From positions 1,116,001 through 1,180,000 of the forward strand of contig NZ_CP007028.1 of assembly GCF_000512735.1 (NCBI RefSeq): a DNA stretch of 64,000 bases, given 5' to 3'. Below the pieces are notes generated by a model. It had not been told where the DNA came from. It was given only the letters and a program-made list of their open reading frames with translations, and ran no database searches. This stretch comes from Thermocrinis ruber (GTDB taxonomy: Bacteria; Aquificota; Aquificia; Aquificales; Aquificaceae). Positions 1 to 7,923 of the stretch are shown here, one piece after another. Position 1 is the stretch's first letter, and each line of letters starts with the position of its first letter. The translations under genes and the position numbers were made by a program.

Positions 1-615
1 CTACAGCTAACCTCCGCCTACCAAGCCTTTGCAAACCTCGGTGTATGGTGTAAGCCTTACTTTATAGTCAAGATAGTCTCTTCGGACGGGCGGGTTTTGG
101 AGGAGAATAGCCCCCAATGCGAACAAGTTTTGCCAACACAAGAAACAAGAGTGCTTGTTGATATGCTTAGGGCTGTAGTTTTGGAGGGAACCGCAGTGTC
201 CGCCTCCTCCATAGACAGGTTTGTGGCGGGAAAAACGGGCACAACCAACGATTACATGGATGCGTGGTTTGTAGGATTTACTCCTGAGATAGTCGCTGGT
301 GTTTGGGTGGGCTTTGATTTAAAAAGAAGCATGGGCAAAGGTATGGCTGGTGCCCGGGTAGCCCTGCCCATTTGGATTGATTTTATGTCTGTGGCCGCAT
401 ACATGTTTCCAAAGGAGGACTTCCCAGTGCCAGAGGGTGTTGTCTTTGTAAATTGTCCCACTCCAATGGCTTTCATAGCTGGCACAGAGGGAATATGTTC
501 TCAAAAGCAGGAACAACAAGAACAGGAAAAACCCAAGGACGAGCTTGAAGGCATAGTGGAACCCAAGTTTTTACCAGAACAACAAGAACAACCAAAGATA
601 AAGGAGGTACCCTAA
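1..615 (+). CDS. Penicillin-binding protein 1A, C-terminal part (5' truncated by window)
   Basis: The reading frame is open from base 1, so the start lies outside the window. The visible 204 residues are the end of a class A PBP transpeptidase domain. They contain the KTG triad as AGKTGTTND, followed by DAWFVGFTPEIVAGVWVGFD, which is typical of PBP1A. The enzyme cross-links peptidoglycan stem peptides on the outer face of the inner membrane. The SxxK and SxN motifs and the glycosyltransferase domain must be upstream. The tail after the domain is rich in Q, E, K and P. The TAA overlaps the next ATG by one base (TAATG), so it is cotranscribed with the carbonic-anhydrase-like gene. Confidence 0.9.
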   Translation, partial: LQLTSAYQAFANLGVWCKPYFIVKIVSSDGRVLEENSPQCEQVLPTQETRVLVDMLRAVVLEGTAVSASSIDRFVAGKTGTTNDYMDAWFVGFTPEIVAGVWVGFDLKRSMGKGMAGARVALPIWIDFMSVAAYMFPKEDFPVPEGVVFVNCPTPMAFIAGTEGICSQKQEQQEQEKPKDELEGIVEPKFLPEQQEQPKIKEVP

Positions 616-1136
616 TGGCTATTATAAAACCTTACAAGGGCATATTTCCCAAAATTCATCCATCCGTTTATATGTCCGAGAATGTGGTGGTAGTGGGAGA
701 TGTGGAAATAGGTGAAGACTCAAGCCTGTGGTTTGGCACTGTAGTTAGGGGAGATGTAAATTACATTCGTATAGGAAAGGGGACAAACATCCAAGACAAC
801 TCGGTGATCCATGTTACTCACGATACCCATCCCACCATTATAGGAGACTACACAACGGTGGGACACAGGGTTATATTGCACGGATGCAAAGTGGGAAACT
901 ATGTGTTGATAGGTATGGGGGCGGTGGTTATGGACGGCGTGGAAATAGAGGACTACGTCCTGGTGGGTGCTGGTGCCTTGTTGACCCCTAACAAAAAATT
1001 TCCCTCCGGTGTTTTGGTGGCCGGCTTTCCTGCTAAGGTGGTAAGAGACCTAAAACCCGAAGAGATAGAATACATAAAACAGTCTGCCCAAAACTACATA
1101 GCATACAAAAATAGCTACCTAAATGAGTCTGAGTGA
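615..1136 (+). CDS. Gamma-carbonic-anhydrase-like hexapeptide-repeat protein (YrdA/CaiE family)
   Basis: The 173 residues are a left-handed beta-helix built of hexapeptide repeats, for example VVVVGDVEIGEDSSLWFGTVV and IGKGTNIQDNSVIH. Histidines at the usual metal positions are visible in VIHVTHDTH and VGHRVILHG. The family forms homotrimers with zinc or iron at subunit interfaces. Members range from true gamma-carbonic anhydrases to proteins of unknown activity, so a CO2/bicarbonate role is inference. The start is fixed by GGAGGT a few bases upstream and by the one-base overlap with the PBP gene. It overlaps the next gene's start by 14 bases. Confidence 0.85.
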   Translation: MAIIKPYKGIFPKIHPSVYMSENVVVVGDVEIGEDSSLWFGTVVRGDVNYIRIGKGTNIQDNSVIHVTHDTHPTIIGDYTTVGHRVILHGCKVGNYVLIGMGAVVMDGVEIEDYVLVGAGALLTPNKKFPSGVLVAGFPAKVVRDLKPEEIEYIKQSAQNYIAYKNSYLNESE

Positions 1137-1494
1137 GCTTTTAGACAGGCTCAGAGAGCTTTCAAAGACAGCGGTGGTAGTGGTGGAGGGTAAAAGGGAC
1201 AAGGAAGCCCTAAAAAAGCTTGGAATAGAAAACGTGATCACCATTGCGGGCAAAAGGCTAACAGACCTGGCGGATATACTTGAAGGTACTCCGCAGGTCA
1301 TCCCCCTTTTTGACCTGGATGAGCACGGAGAGAGAATCCATAAAAAGGTAGTGGCAATTTTGTCCTCTCAGGGTTATATTTTGATAGATGAGTTTAGGGA
1401 AAAGCTCAAAGAGTACGGAGTAGTGTACGTGGAGGATTTGTATGAGAAAGTTAGAGGTGCTAAAAAACCTGCTGGTTCAGGACAGGCTGATTAA
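1123..1494 (+). CDS. TOPRIM-domain protein (small primase-like)
   Basis: This 123-aa protein is almost only a TOPRIM fold. The first acidic motif is VVVVEGKRDKEAL (about residues 18-30), with the catalytic-type Glu. The second is the DxD-like LFDLDEHGERI (about 62-72). TOPRIM domains occur in primases, topoisomerases, OLD nucleases and RNase M5, where they bind Mg2+ for phosphoryl transfer. Stand-alone versions of this size are found in archaea and deep-branching bacteria and their substrate is not settled. There is no strong SD, so translation is probably coupled to the upstream gene. Its 3' end overlaps the next gene by 53 bases. Confidence 0.75.
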   Translation: MSLSELLDRLRELSKTAVVVVEGKRDKEALKKLGIENVITIAGKRLTDLADILEGTPQVIPLFDLDEHGERIHKKVVAILSSQGYILIDEFREKLKEYGVVYVEDLYEKVRGAKKPAGSGQAD

Positions 1495-1939
1495 GTTTAA
1501 CTTGGACCTTTTGGAGGGGCTTCTCAGAGAAATAAGGGCAGACATAGAGGAGATAAAGATCCTTGTGGAATCCTGCCTTGAGGGAGAAGAAAAGGAAAGC
1601 CTATTAAGAACTTTGGCAGACTTTGAGGCTAACTTTAAAAGTCTGATAGTCCAAGCTTTGGACTACATATACGACCTTTACGAGATTTTCAACTTTGACA
1701 TCACCTTTCTTTCAAACATACCCGAAGAGCTGGGCAGAGAAATAGAGAGATTGGACGCAGTAAACAGTATAAACAAAAACTTAGAGACCCTTGCCAAAGC
1801 ATTAGAAGATATAGTAAGCCTGGCAGACCGGGATGAGAAAATAAAAGTTATACTCACACCCCTTCTGGTTTACAGAGAGGTTTTGGAACATGGTATGGCC
1901 TTTAATCAAAAGTTGGCAGGGGGAGCTTACGTATTCTGA
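1442..1939 (+). CDS. Hypothetical protein, mostly alpha-helical
   Basis: I do not recognise the 165-aa product. It is rich in L, E, K and I, has no signal peptide or membrane segment, and reads as an all-helical soluble protein, possibly coiled coil. The start is supported by GGAGG six bases before the ATG, even though this means a 53-base overlap with the TOPRIM gene in another frame. The tight arrangement suggests coexpression and perhaps physical partnership with the TOPRIM protein. The last 13 bases overlap the convergent rnc gene. Confidence 0.6.
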   Translation: MRKLEVLKNLLVQDRLIKFNLDLLEGLLREIRADIEEIKILVESCLEGEEKESLLRTLADFEANFKSLIVQALDYIYDLYEIFNFDITFLSNIPEELGREIERLDAVNSINKNLETLAKALEDIVSLADRDEKIKVILTPLLVYREVLEHGMAFNQKLAGGAYVF

Positions 1940-2613
1940 AGCATTTCATAGACCTTTTTAGCAGCCTCTTGTTGGGCTTCTTTTTTGTTCCTTCCCCTTC
2001 CTATTGCTCTGTATTCCCTTATCTGGCACTCCACCTCAAAGATTTTCTCATGCTCTTTACCGCTCACACTTACCAACCTATAGATGGGTCTGTCTTTCCA
2101 TCTGCCTTGAGTTAGTTCCTGTAGTAATGTTTTGTAATCCTTTTTGTACGCCTCCTTTTCTACGACTTCCTTTATTTTTTCTCCATACCTTTCAAGGAAT
2201 AGCTTTTTTAAGCTATTCATATCTCCGCCCGAATCCATGTATATGGCACCCAAGAGGGCTTCAAAGAGGTCCGACAGCACCGAACTGCTAACAGTTCTTC
2301 TCTTGCCCGATATTCTAACGTACTTATCCAGTTCAAGCTCTTCTGCCATAGAAGCCAAAAATTCTTCGCTAACCAGATAAGCCTTAATGCTTGCCAAAAC
2401 TCCCTCTTTGTAATGAGGGTAGTTTTCCACCAAAAAGCTAACCACCAAAAAATTTACTATGGAGTCTCCTAAAAATTCCAAAAGCTCGTAGTTTTCCCTG
2501 CTGTTTTGGTAAGACCTATGGGTGAGGGCTGTTTGCAGATAATGTGGGTTTTTAAAGTTATAACCTATTTTATCTTCAAGTTCCTTATAGTTTTCTGAAG
2601 ACAAGGCATGCAT
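1927..2613 (-). CDS. rnc: Ribonuclease III
   Basis: RNase III cleaves double-stranded RNA during rRNA and mRNA maturation. The N-terminal catalytic domain carries the signature [18 protein letters not shown] and the second acidic cluster [18 protein letters not shown]. The C-terminal double-stranded RNA-binding domain starts near [11 protein letters not shown] and ends with [16 protein letters not shown]. Length (228 aa) is normal and the sequence resembles Aquifex aeolicus RNase III. The ATG at 2613 is chosen because GGAGG lies 5 bases upstream; a TTG at 2631 would add six residues. The start lies inside the end of fabF, so translation is coupled. Confidence 0.93.
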   Translation of the reverse strand: MHALSSENYKELEDKIGYNFKNPHYLQTALTHRSYQNSRENYELLEFLGDSIVNFLVVSFLVENYPHYKEGVLASIKAYLVSEEFLASMAEELELDKYVRISGKRRTVSSSVLSDLFEALLGAIYMDSGGDMNSLKKLFLERYGEKIKEVVEKEAYKKDYKTLLQELTQGRWKDRPIYRLVSVSGKEHEKIFEVECQIREYRAIGRGRNKKEAQQEAAKKVYEMLQNT

Positions 2614-3826
2614 TGGTGCCTCCAAAGCCAAAGGAGTTAGAGATTGCCACTACCACCTCTTTTTTGACTGCCACGTTGGGAGTGTAATCTAGGTCGCACT
2701 CTGGGTCTGGATGCTCCAAGTTTATGGTGGGTGGAATAATTCCCTCTTGAATGGTCTTGACCGTTGCCACCGCCTCCAAAGCACCCGCCGCACCCAAAAG
2801 GTGCCCCACCATAGATTTGTTGGAGCTGATCTTTAGCCTGTAGGCATGCTCTCCAAAGAGCCTTTTTATTGCCAATGTCTCAGATTTATCGTTTAATGGA
2901 GTAGATGTTCCATGGGCGTTTATGTAATCTACCTCTGTGGGTGGAATTCCAGCATCCTCCAAAGCCAACTTCATGCACATGTATGCCCCCTCACCATCCG
3001 CACAGGGTGCAGTTATGTGGTAGGCATCGTCGGTGGCACCATAGCCCACAAGCTCTGCGTATATCTTTGCCCCTCGGGCCTTTGCCCTTTCATACTCCTC
3101 CAAGACGAGCACTGCCGCGCCCTCTCCCATAACAAAGCCATCCCTTTCTAAGTCAAAGGGTCTTGAGGCCTTCTGGGGCTCATGATTCCTGGTGGATAGT
3201 GCCCTCATGGATGCAAAACCCGCCACTCCCAGGGGTGTGATGGCGCTTTCGCACCCGCCCGCTATGGCTACATCTATATCTCCCTTTTGAATAAGCCTAA
3301 AGGCATCTCCTATGGAGTGGTTGCCCGTAGCACAGGCAGAAACTACGCAGTAGTTGGGACCCTTAAACCCAAAGCGAATGGCTATGAGCCCACTTGCCAT
3401 GTTGGATATGCCATAGGGAATAAAGAAAGGAGACACCCTTCTAGGACCCTTTTCCATAAGGATCTTATGCTGTTCTTCAATGTCCCTGAGCCCACCTATG
3501 CCTGTGCCAATTATCACACCTACTCTGTAAGGGTCAAACTTGTCCTCCAAAAGCCCACTGTCCTTTATAGCTTCCTCCGCCGATGCCACCGCAAACTTTA
3601 TAAAGTCGGAGACCTTTTGGGCTTCCTTTTTGTCAAAGTATAGTTCTGGGTTAAAGTCTTTTACCTCTGCCGCTATATGAACGCTTAGACCTATTTCTAC
3701 TGGATCAAACCTTTTTATTATATCTACTCCGCTTACGCCAGCTACTAAATTCTTCCAGAATTTTTCAACCCCGGTGCCTATGGGGCTTACTACCCCAAGG
3801 CCCGTAACAACAACTCTCCTTTTCAA
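2585..3826 (-). CDS. fabF: 3-oxoacyl-[acyl-carrier-protein] synthase II
   Basis: This 413-aa condensing enzyme elongates acyl-ACP with malonyl-ACP in fatty acid synthesis. It begins [15 protein letters not shown], the usual KAS II start. The catalytic Cys is in [13 protein letters not shown] and the two histidines in [15 protein letters not shown] and [16 protein letters not shown]. The start codon is TTG, overlapping the acpP stop as TTGA (4 bases), so translation follows that of its own substrate carrier. Its end overlaps rnc; acpP-fabF-rnc is a common gene order. Confidence 0.95.
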   Translation of the reverse strand: MKRRVVVTGLGVVSPIGTGVEKFWKNLVAGVSGVDIIKRFDPVEIGLSVHIAAEVKDFNPELYFDKKEAQKVSDFIKFAVASAEEAIKDSGLLEDKFDPYRVGVIIGTGIGGLRDIEEQHKILMEKGPRRVSPFFIPYGISNMASGLIAIRFGFKGPNYCVVSACATGNHSIGDAFRLIQKGDIDVAIAGGCESAITPLGVAGFASMRALSTRNHEPQKASRPFDLERDGFVMGEGAAVLVLEEYERAKARGAKIYAELVGYGATDDAYHITAPCADGEGAYMCMKLALEDAGIPPTEVDYINAHGTSTPLNDKSETLAIKRLFGEHAYRLKISSNKSMVGHLLGAAGALEAVATVKTIQEGIIPPTINLEHPDPECDLDYTPNVAVKKEVVVAISNSFGFGGTNACLVFRKL

Positions 3827-4059
3827 GTCTGCACTCTCTCTTTCAGATAGTTAATAACATCCCCCACCGTTCTTATCTTTTCTGCGTCCTCGTCGGGTAT
3901 TTCTATACCGAACTCCTCCTCAAACGCCATTACAAGCTCCACCACATCCAGAGAGTCTGCTCCAAGGTCCTGCACAAAGTTCGCATCATCTCTAAGCTTT
4001 TCAATCTCCACACCAAGCTGGTCTGCGATTATTTCCTTAACTCTAGTTTCCAGGTCCAT
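3823..4059 (-). CDS. acpP: Acyl carrier protein
   Basis: A small acidic four-helix protein of 78 aa. The phosphopantetheine attachment serine is in [10 protein letters not shown], the classical DSL motif. It carries growing acyl chains in type II fatty acid synthesis. The ATG at 4059 lies 7 bases after GGAGG and is preferred over an in-frame TTG two codons upstream. It is the first gene of acpP-fabF-rnc and is preceded by an extended -10 promoter on the minus strand. Confidence 0.95.
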   Translation of the reverse strand: MDLETRVKEIIADQLGVEIEKLRDDANFVQDLGADSLDVVELVMAFEEEFGIEIPDEDAEKIRTVGDVINYLKERVQT

Positions 4060-4091
4060 AATCAAACCTCCTTACTTATGGTGTTTGTATT

Positions 4092-4100
4092 ATTATATCA
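4092..4100 (-). promoter_or_regulatory. Extended -10 promoter of acpP operon
   Basis: Read on the minus strand this is TGATATAAT, a TGn-TATAAT extended -10. It lies about 33 bases before the acpP ATG and leaves room for a short leader with an SD. It is divergent from, and about 25 bases away from, the tRNA-Leu promoter. Confidence 0.6.
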
Positions 4101-4121
4101 CAAACCAAAAGCCCAGAGGTG

Positions 4122-4130
4122 TGTTATAAT
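4122..4130 (+). promoter_or_regulatory. Extended -10 promoter of tRNA-Leu/murJ
   Basis: TGTTATAAT is an extended -10 ending 9 bases before the tRNA. The expected transcription start is near 4137, almost at the mature tRNA 5' end. Confidence 0.6.
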
Positions 4131-4139
4131 AAATATAAA

Positions 4140-4226
4140 GCCGGAGTGGCGGAATTGGCAGACGCGCTGTCTTGAGGGGGCAGTGCCCGAAAGGGCGTGC
4201 GGGTTCGACTCCCGCCTCCGGCACCA
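4140..4226 (+). tRNA. tRNA-Leu (anticodon GAG)
   Basis: A class II tRNA of 87 nt with encoded CCA. The acceptor stem GCCGGAG pairs with CTCCGGC and the discriminator base is A. The anticodon stem CTGTC/GGCAG encloses loop TTGAGGG, so the anticodon is GAG (codons CUC/CUU). The long variable arm GCCCGAAAGGGC and T-arm GGGTTCGACTCCC are present. The murJ ATG follows after 7 bases, so both probably share one transcript and the tRNA 3' processing defines the mRNA 5' end. Confidence 0.95.
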
Positions 4227-4233
4227 ACAGACA

Positions 4234-5712
4234 ATGAAGCTTATAAAACACAGTCTCTCCTTTTCCTTTGCAACCCTTCTGAGCAGGATTTTAGGTTACA
4301 TTAGAGATGCCCTCATAGCATACCACTTTGGCGTCTCCCAGATAACAGATGCCTTTTTTGTTGCCTTTAGACTGCCCAACACCTTCAGAAGACTCTTTGG
4401 GGAAGGTGGGTTCAACGCCGCCTTTGTGCCAATATACGCTAAGCAGGTAAAGGAGGGCAAGGAAAAGGAGTTTTTGAGCTCTGCTCTAGGCTACTATTTA
4501 CTCATAAACCTATCGGTAGTCCTTTTGGGAGTGTTATTTGCCGAATATCTCATAAGCATTATTGCACCGGGCTTGAGGGCTAAGCCTTACTTTGATCTGG
4601 CAGTTTTTATGGGTAGATGGGTCTTTACATACCTTCTGTTTGTGGGCTTATCTGCCTTTTTTATGGCCCTTTTAAACACCCGGGGTGTGTTTTTTGTGCC
4701 TGCCTTTGCCCAAGCAGTTTTTAACATAGGCTTTTCTTTGGTTATTGCCCTTTTTGCCCAGAATTTTGGCTATTATGCTCTGATAGGTGGTGTTTTAGTG
4801 GGAGGTTTTTTACAGTTTGCCTTTCATCTACCCTTTTTAAGGGGCATTCCCTTGGGTTTTAGCCTTAGGCTCCATCCCGATGTTAAGCTTTTGTTCAAAA
4901 GGCTGATACCAGCCCTTATGGGTTTTGGCGTTGCTCAGCTATCTTTTTTTATAGACACTTTTCTGGCTTCCTTTTTGGCTTTGGGTGCTATATCTTACCT
5001 TTATTACGCCAACAGGATATTCCAACTACCTTTGGGTGCTATATCTGTGGGCGTGGCAAACTCTTTGCTTTCTGCCCTCTCTTTGGGTGATGACAGAAGT
5101 AAAAACATAACCTTGGCTATGCGTTTTCTGTTTTTGCTATCCTTTCCTGCAGTGGTAGGTCTTCTTGTCTTCTCGGAGCCGATTGTGAGGCTTCTATACG
5201 GCAGAGGAAACTTCTCTGAGGCAGATGTTCTGATGGTCTCTTATGTGCTAAAGGCTTACAGCTTGGGACTTGTCTTTTTTTCCCTTCAAAAAGCCCTCAG
5301 CAGTGTATTTTTTGCCAAAGGGGATACCTTTACACCCATGAAAGCGAGCCTGTTGGCTATTTTGTCTGAGGGCACGAGTGCTATTATTTATGCCTTCGTG
5401 CTAAAGCTTGGTGCGGTAGGTTTGGCTTTGGGCACTGCCACCTCTTCCATCTTCTCCTTTGGATACCTCCTGCGAAAAACTTACCAGTTGGTAGATTGGA
5501 AGACTTTAGTGGAAAGTTCTGTAAAGGTAGCCCTTGCCAGCCTTCTGATGGGACTTTTTGGTCTATTTTTAAAAGACAAAATACACTTGCTTTTAGCTAT
5601 ACCTATGTGTATTATTCTTTACTTTAGCCTTTTGGTTCTTTTTAGGGAGGAACTATTGGTTGCTTTCCTGAGCCTTGGCAAGGGCTTTGTTAAGAAGCTT
5701 TTGAACCCTTGA
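4234..5712 (+). CDS. murJ: Lipid II flippase MurJ (MviN)
   Basis: A 492-aa polytopic membrane protein of the MOP superfamily that moves lipid II across the inner membrane for peptidoglycan assembly. The N-terminus (LLSRILGYIRDALIAYHFG, then DAFFVAFRLPNTFRRLFGEG) is the MurJ signature, followed by about 12-14 hydrophobic segments. The frame is open back through the tRNA, but the ATG at 4234, 7 bases after the tRNA CCA, is the real start. There is no SD. The 3' end overlaps convergent rpsT by 60 bases. Confidence 0.93.
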   Translation: MKLIKHSLSFSFATLLSRILGYIRDALIAYHFGVSQITDAFFVAFRLPNTFRRLFGEGGFNAAFVPIYAKQVKEGKEKEFLSSALGYYLLINLSVVLLGVLFAEYLISIIAPGLRAKPYFDLAVFMGRWVFTYLLFVGLSAFFMALLNTRGVFFVPAFAQAVFNIGFSLVIALFAQNFGYYALIGGVLVGGFLQFAFHLPFLRGIPLGFSLRLHPDVKLLFKRLIPALMGFGVAQLSFFIDTFLASFLALGAISYLYYANRIFQLPLGAISVGVANSLLSALSLGDDRSKNITLAMRFLFLLSFPAVVGLLVFSEPIVRLLYGRGNFSEADVLMVSYVLKAYSLGLVFFSLQKALSSVFFAKGDTFTPMKASLLAILSEGTSAIIYAFVLKLGAVGLALGTATSSIFSFGYLLRKTYQLVDWKTLVESSVKVALASLLMGLFGLFLKDKIHLLLAIPMCIILYFSLLVLFREELLVAFLSLGKGFVKKLLNP

Positions 5713-5940
5713 GCATCTTCTGCTTGCCTCGTTTTTGTGGATCACGCCCTTTGAGGCGGTATGCTGTATTACAGATATTACCTTTGGTAGATACTCTTTT
5801 GCCTCCTCCAGCTTACCTTCCTCTATAAGCTTTTTAAAGTTTCTTATGTAGGTCTTCATACGTGAAAGGTGATACCTGTTTCTCAGTCTTCTCTTGGCGT
5901 CCCTTCTCATACGCTTTTTAGCCTGTCTCGTGTTCGGCAT
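5653..5940 (-). CDS. rpsT: 30S ribosomal protein S20
   Basis: A 95-aa, very basic helical protein starting PNTRQAKKRMRRDAKRR, with IRNFKKLIEEGK and KGVIHKNEASRRCSRV typical of S20. It binds 16S rRNA. Length is slightly above the usual 85-90. GGAGG lies 7 bases before the ATG. The last 20 codons overlap the end of murJ on the opposite strand. Confidence 0.95.
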   Translation of the reverse strand: MPNTRQAKKRMRRDAKRRLRNRYHLSRMKTYIRNFKKLIEEGKLEEAKEYLPKVISVIQHTASKGVIHKNEASRRCSRVQKLLNKALAKAQESNQ

Positions 5941-5981
5941 ACAAAACCTCCAGCAAGGATTTTAATCCAATTTTCATAAAA

Positions 5982-5990
5982 ATTATACCA
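5982..5990 (-). promoter_or_regulatory. Extended -10 promoter of rpsT
   Basis: Read on the minus strand: TGGTATAAT, a TGn extended -10 about 42 bases before the rpsT ATG. It is divergent from the cytochrome promoter at 6003. Confidence 0.55.
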
Positions 5991-6002
5991 CAATAATCCT
6001 TG

Positions 6003-6008
6003 TATAAT
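6003..6008 (+). promoter_or_regulatory. -10 box of the Q-rich cytochrome gene
   Basis: TATAAT 20 bases before the ATG, followed by AAGGAGG seven bases before the ATG. I see no good -35. Confidence 0.5.
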
Positions 6009-6028
6009 ACACTTTAAGGAGGTATACC

Positions 6029-6532
6029 ATGAAGAAGACTCTGCTTTTGGGACTTTTCACCCTGGGCTTTTTAGCAGTGTCCTGCCAGCAAAAGCCTGCT
6101 CAGCAACCTGCAGGGGAGCAAAAGCCCGCTGAGCAGCAACAACCTGCTGGCGAACAACAACAGCAGCAGCAACAGCAACAACCTGCCGGTGAACAACAAC
6201 AGCCTGCCCAGCAACCCGCAGGAGAACAAAAACCTGCCGAGAAGCCAAAGTCTGAGGCAAAGCCAGCCCAAACTACCGCAATGGCAGGTGCAGAGGATTT
6301 AGCTAAGGCTAAGGGCTGTTTTGCCTGCCACGATATAAACGCCAAGAAGGTGGGACCCGCCTTTAAGGATGTGGCAAAGAGGTTCGCCGGCAGACCAGAT
6401 GCGGTAGCCCATCTAAGCGAAAGGATCAAGAAAGGTGGGGTTGGTGAATGGGGTAATGTACCAATGCCTCCTCAGAATGTAACCGACGAAGAAGCGAAAA
6501 AGCTCGCAGAGTGGGTTCTCTCTCTTAAGTAA
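6029..6532 (+). CDS. Class I cytochrome c with lipoprotein-type signal and Q/P-rich tether
   Basis: A 167-aa exported cytochrome. Residues 1-18 are a signal peptide ending at Cys19 in LAVSCQQ, a weak lipobox, so lipid anchoring is likely but not certain. Residues 20-88 are a low-complexity linker rich in Q, P, A, E with four PAGEQ units and a run of nine Q. The C-terminal domain is a cytochrome c552 fold: heme motif CFACH, KKVGPAFKDVA and the axial methionine in VPMPPQN. It is a paralogue of the soluble c552 at 45576. It probably carries electrons while tethered in the periplasm. Strong SD AAGGAGG. Confidence 0.9.
   Translation: MKKTLLLGLFTLGFLAVSCQQKPAQQPAGEQKPAEQQQPAGEQQQQQQQQQPAGEQQQPAQQPAGEQKPAEKPKSEAKPAQTTAMAGAEDLAKAKGCFACHDINAKKVGPAFKDVAKRFAGRPDAVAHLSERIKKGGVGEWGNVPMPPQNVTDEEAKKLAEWVLSLK
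6086..6290 (+). repeat. Low-complexity CAG/CAA/CCT-rich coding repeat
   Basis: The DNA of the tether is a degenerate tandem array encoding QQPAGEQ-type units with intermixed CAA and CAG codons. Such arrays can change length by slippage. The opposite strand gives long artificial Cys/Gly reading frames that are not genes. Confidence 0.7.
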
Positions 6533-6538
6533 TTTTTT

Positions 6539-6559
6539 AAAAAAGGGGGCAATGCCCCC
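6539..6559. terminator. Bidirectional terminator between the cytochrome and sqr
   Basis: The hairpin GGGGGC-AAT-GCCCCC (6545-6559) is flanked on the left by six A. On the minus strand this is a six-pair GC stem followed by six T, an intrinsic terminator for sqr. On the plus strand the downstream tract TTCCTTT is poorer, so stopping of the cytochrome transcript may be weaker. Confidence 0.8.
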
Positions 6560-6564
6560 TTCCT

Positions 6565-7857
6565 TTAACACGGACTACAGGGTGTTTCTGAACAATCTGA
6601 ACAGAGAACAACTCCTTTGGTACCAAACAACAGCTTGAGACCTTCCTCTTCAAAGAAAGGTGCAATGTTTCCGCTCTTTATCTTCCACATGAAATACTTT
6701 TCAAAGGCAGATTTTATGTAGTGCGCCCACACGCCTTTGCCAAACTTCACCTCAGCCCTTGGGGGTATAACTGGGTTTGCATAGAAGAAGGCAGCATCCC
6801 TTCCCATGTCCGCAATGCATATGGCAGAGAGCTCTGGGGCATATCTATCTGTAGAGTTTCTTATGTCGCTGATTATGTTCTTTGCCACCGCCATAGCCAT
6901 TTGTTCTATCATCATACCCGTCTTGGGTGCGCCGGTAGGTATGGGCGTTTGTTCTACGGGAGGTATTGCAGTTACTACACCCACACCGTAGATGTTCTTG
7001 TAAGTGGGGTTTTGGAAACACCTGTTGACGATCACCATCTTGTTGGCAGGGTTTGCCACTTTATCTCCAGCGGACGCAACCACCTCTGGACCCATGAACC
7101 TTGGCATCAGCATGGATAGCTTACAAGGCACCTCGTAGGTGTTGCCGTTTAGGTCCTCGTAAATTACCTTGTCTGGTTCCACCTTGGTGATCTTCACGTT
7201 GGCAATCCATTTTATGCTCCTCTCCGCAAAAAGGTCCTCCATTACCCTTCTTGAAGGTCCTACACCACCAAGCCCCATATGACCCACGTAAGGCTCCGAA
7301 GTGATAAAGGTTATGGGCACCTTGTGTCTTATTCCTATTCTTTTAAGCTCATAATGTAGCATAAAGGCAAATTCGTAAGCTGGTCCAAAACAGCTAACTC
7401 CGGGTATTGCACCAACTACAACAGGTCCTGGGTTCTTGTAGAATTCCTCAAGCTTTTTCTGAAGTTCCAGAGAGTGCTCCGCGGCGCATACAGAGGTGGA
7501 GTTTTGCTCTTGCCCCTCTGCACCAAAAACCAGCTTTGGACCAGTGGCAATTACCAAGTAATCGTACTCAATTTCTTTACCGGATGTGGTCCAGAGTTTG
7601 TTGGCATCTGGGTCTATTCTCTCCCCGTTCTCCGGCACATATTCAATACCATGCTTTGGCAGTAAGCTTCCCAAGGGAATAGTTATGTCTTCGAACTTTC
7701 TCCAGCCCAACGCCAAGTGCGGATAAGAGGGTGTAAAACCAAAGTAGGGCCTGCCTGAGACTACTGTGATCCTCAGGCTTTTGTCCATCTTCCTTAGGTT
7801 GTAGGCGGTTGCTAAACCACCTATACCACCACCCAGTATAACCACATGCTTGCTCAT
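6565..7857 (-). CDS. sqr: Sulfide:quinone oxidoreductase, type I
   Basis: A 430-aa flavoprotein that oxidises sulfide to polysulfide and passes electrons to the membrane quinone pool. The N-terminal FAD motif is VVILGGGIGGLATAYNL. The three redox cysteines fall at residues 124, 156 (GVSCFGPAYEF) and 347 (SAICIADMG), exactly the Aquifex aeolicus SQR numbering. The C-terminus has a membrane-facing helix region (FEKYFMWKI) and a Cys-rich end, CSDCSETPCSPC, similar to Aquifex. A perfect inverted repeat covers its promoter, and a strong terminator follows. It is monocistronic. Confidence 0.95.
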   Translation of the reverse strand: MSKHVVILGGGIGGLATAYNLRKMDKSLRITVVSGRPYFGFTPSYPHLALGWRKFEDITIPLGSLLPKHGIEYVPENGERIDPDANKLWTTSGKEIEYDYLVIATGPKLVFGAEGQEQNSTSVCAAEHSLELQKKLEEFYKNPGPVVVGAIPGVSCFGPAYEFAFMLHYELKRIGIRHKVPITFITSEPYVGHMGLGGVGPSRRVMEDLFAERSIKWIANVKITKVEPDKVIYEDLNGNTYEVPCKLSMLMPRFMGPEVVASAGDKVANPANKMVIVNRCFQNPTYKNIYGVGVVTAIPPVEQTPIPTGAPKTGMMIEQMAMAVAKNIISDIRNSTDRYAPELSAICIADMGRDAAFFYANPVIPPRAEVKFGKGVWAHYIKSAFEKYFMWKIKSGNIAPFFEEEGLKLLFGTKGVVLCSDCSETPCSPC

Positions 7858-7880
7858 AACACACCCCCAAAATTAGATTA

Positions 7881-7898
7881 GCTTATAAGATTATAAGC
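7881..7898. promoter_or_regulatory. Perfect inverted repeat over the sqr -10 (candidate operator)
   Basis: GCTTATAA-GA-TTATAAGC is an 8+8 palindrome with a 2-base centre. On the minus strand it contains the sqr -10 TATAAT. A dimeric repressor bound here would block sqr and perhaps the divergent rhomboid gene. Confidence 0.6.
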
Positions 7899-7918
7899 AT
7901 ATTTTAAAGAACAAGCAA
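7890..7918 (-). promoter_or_regulatory. sqr promoter
   Basis: On the minus strand: TTGCTT (7918-7913), 17-base spacer, TATAAT (7895-7890). The start should fall near 7883, leaving a leader of about 26 bases before the ATG. Confidence 0.5.
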
Positions 7919-7923
7919 TCTGT

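Noticed and set aside
4078-4233. N-terminal extension of murJ
   Set aside because: The extra codons run through the promoter and the tRNA-Leu; the conserved MurJ start is at 4234.
6057-6429. Minus-strand frames rich in Cys, Gly or Leu opposite the Q-rich cytochrome, looking like a metallothionein
   Set aside because: They are reverse images of the CAG/CAA/CCT repeat in the real gene and have no start signal.
6565-7857. C-terminal Cys-rich end of SQR as an extra metal site
   Set aside because: Aquifex SQR has a similar Cys-containing end, so it is a family trait and not a novelty.
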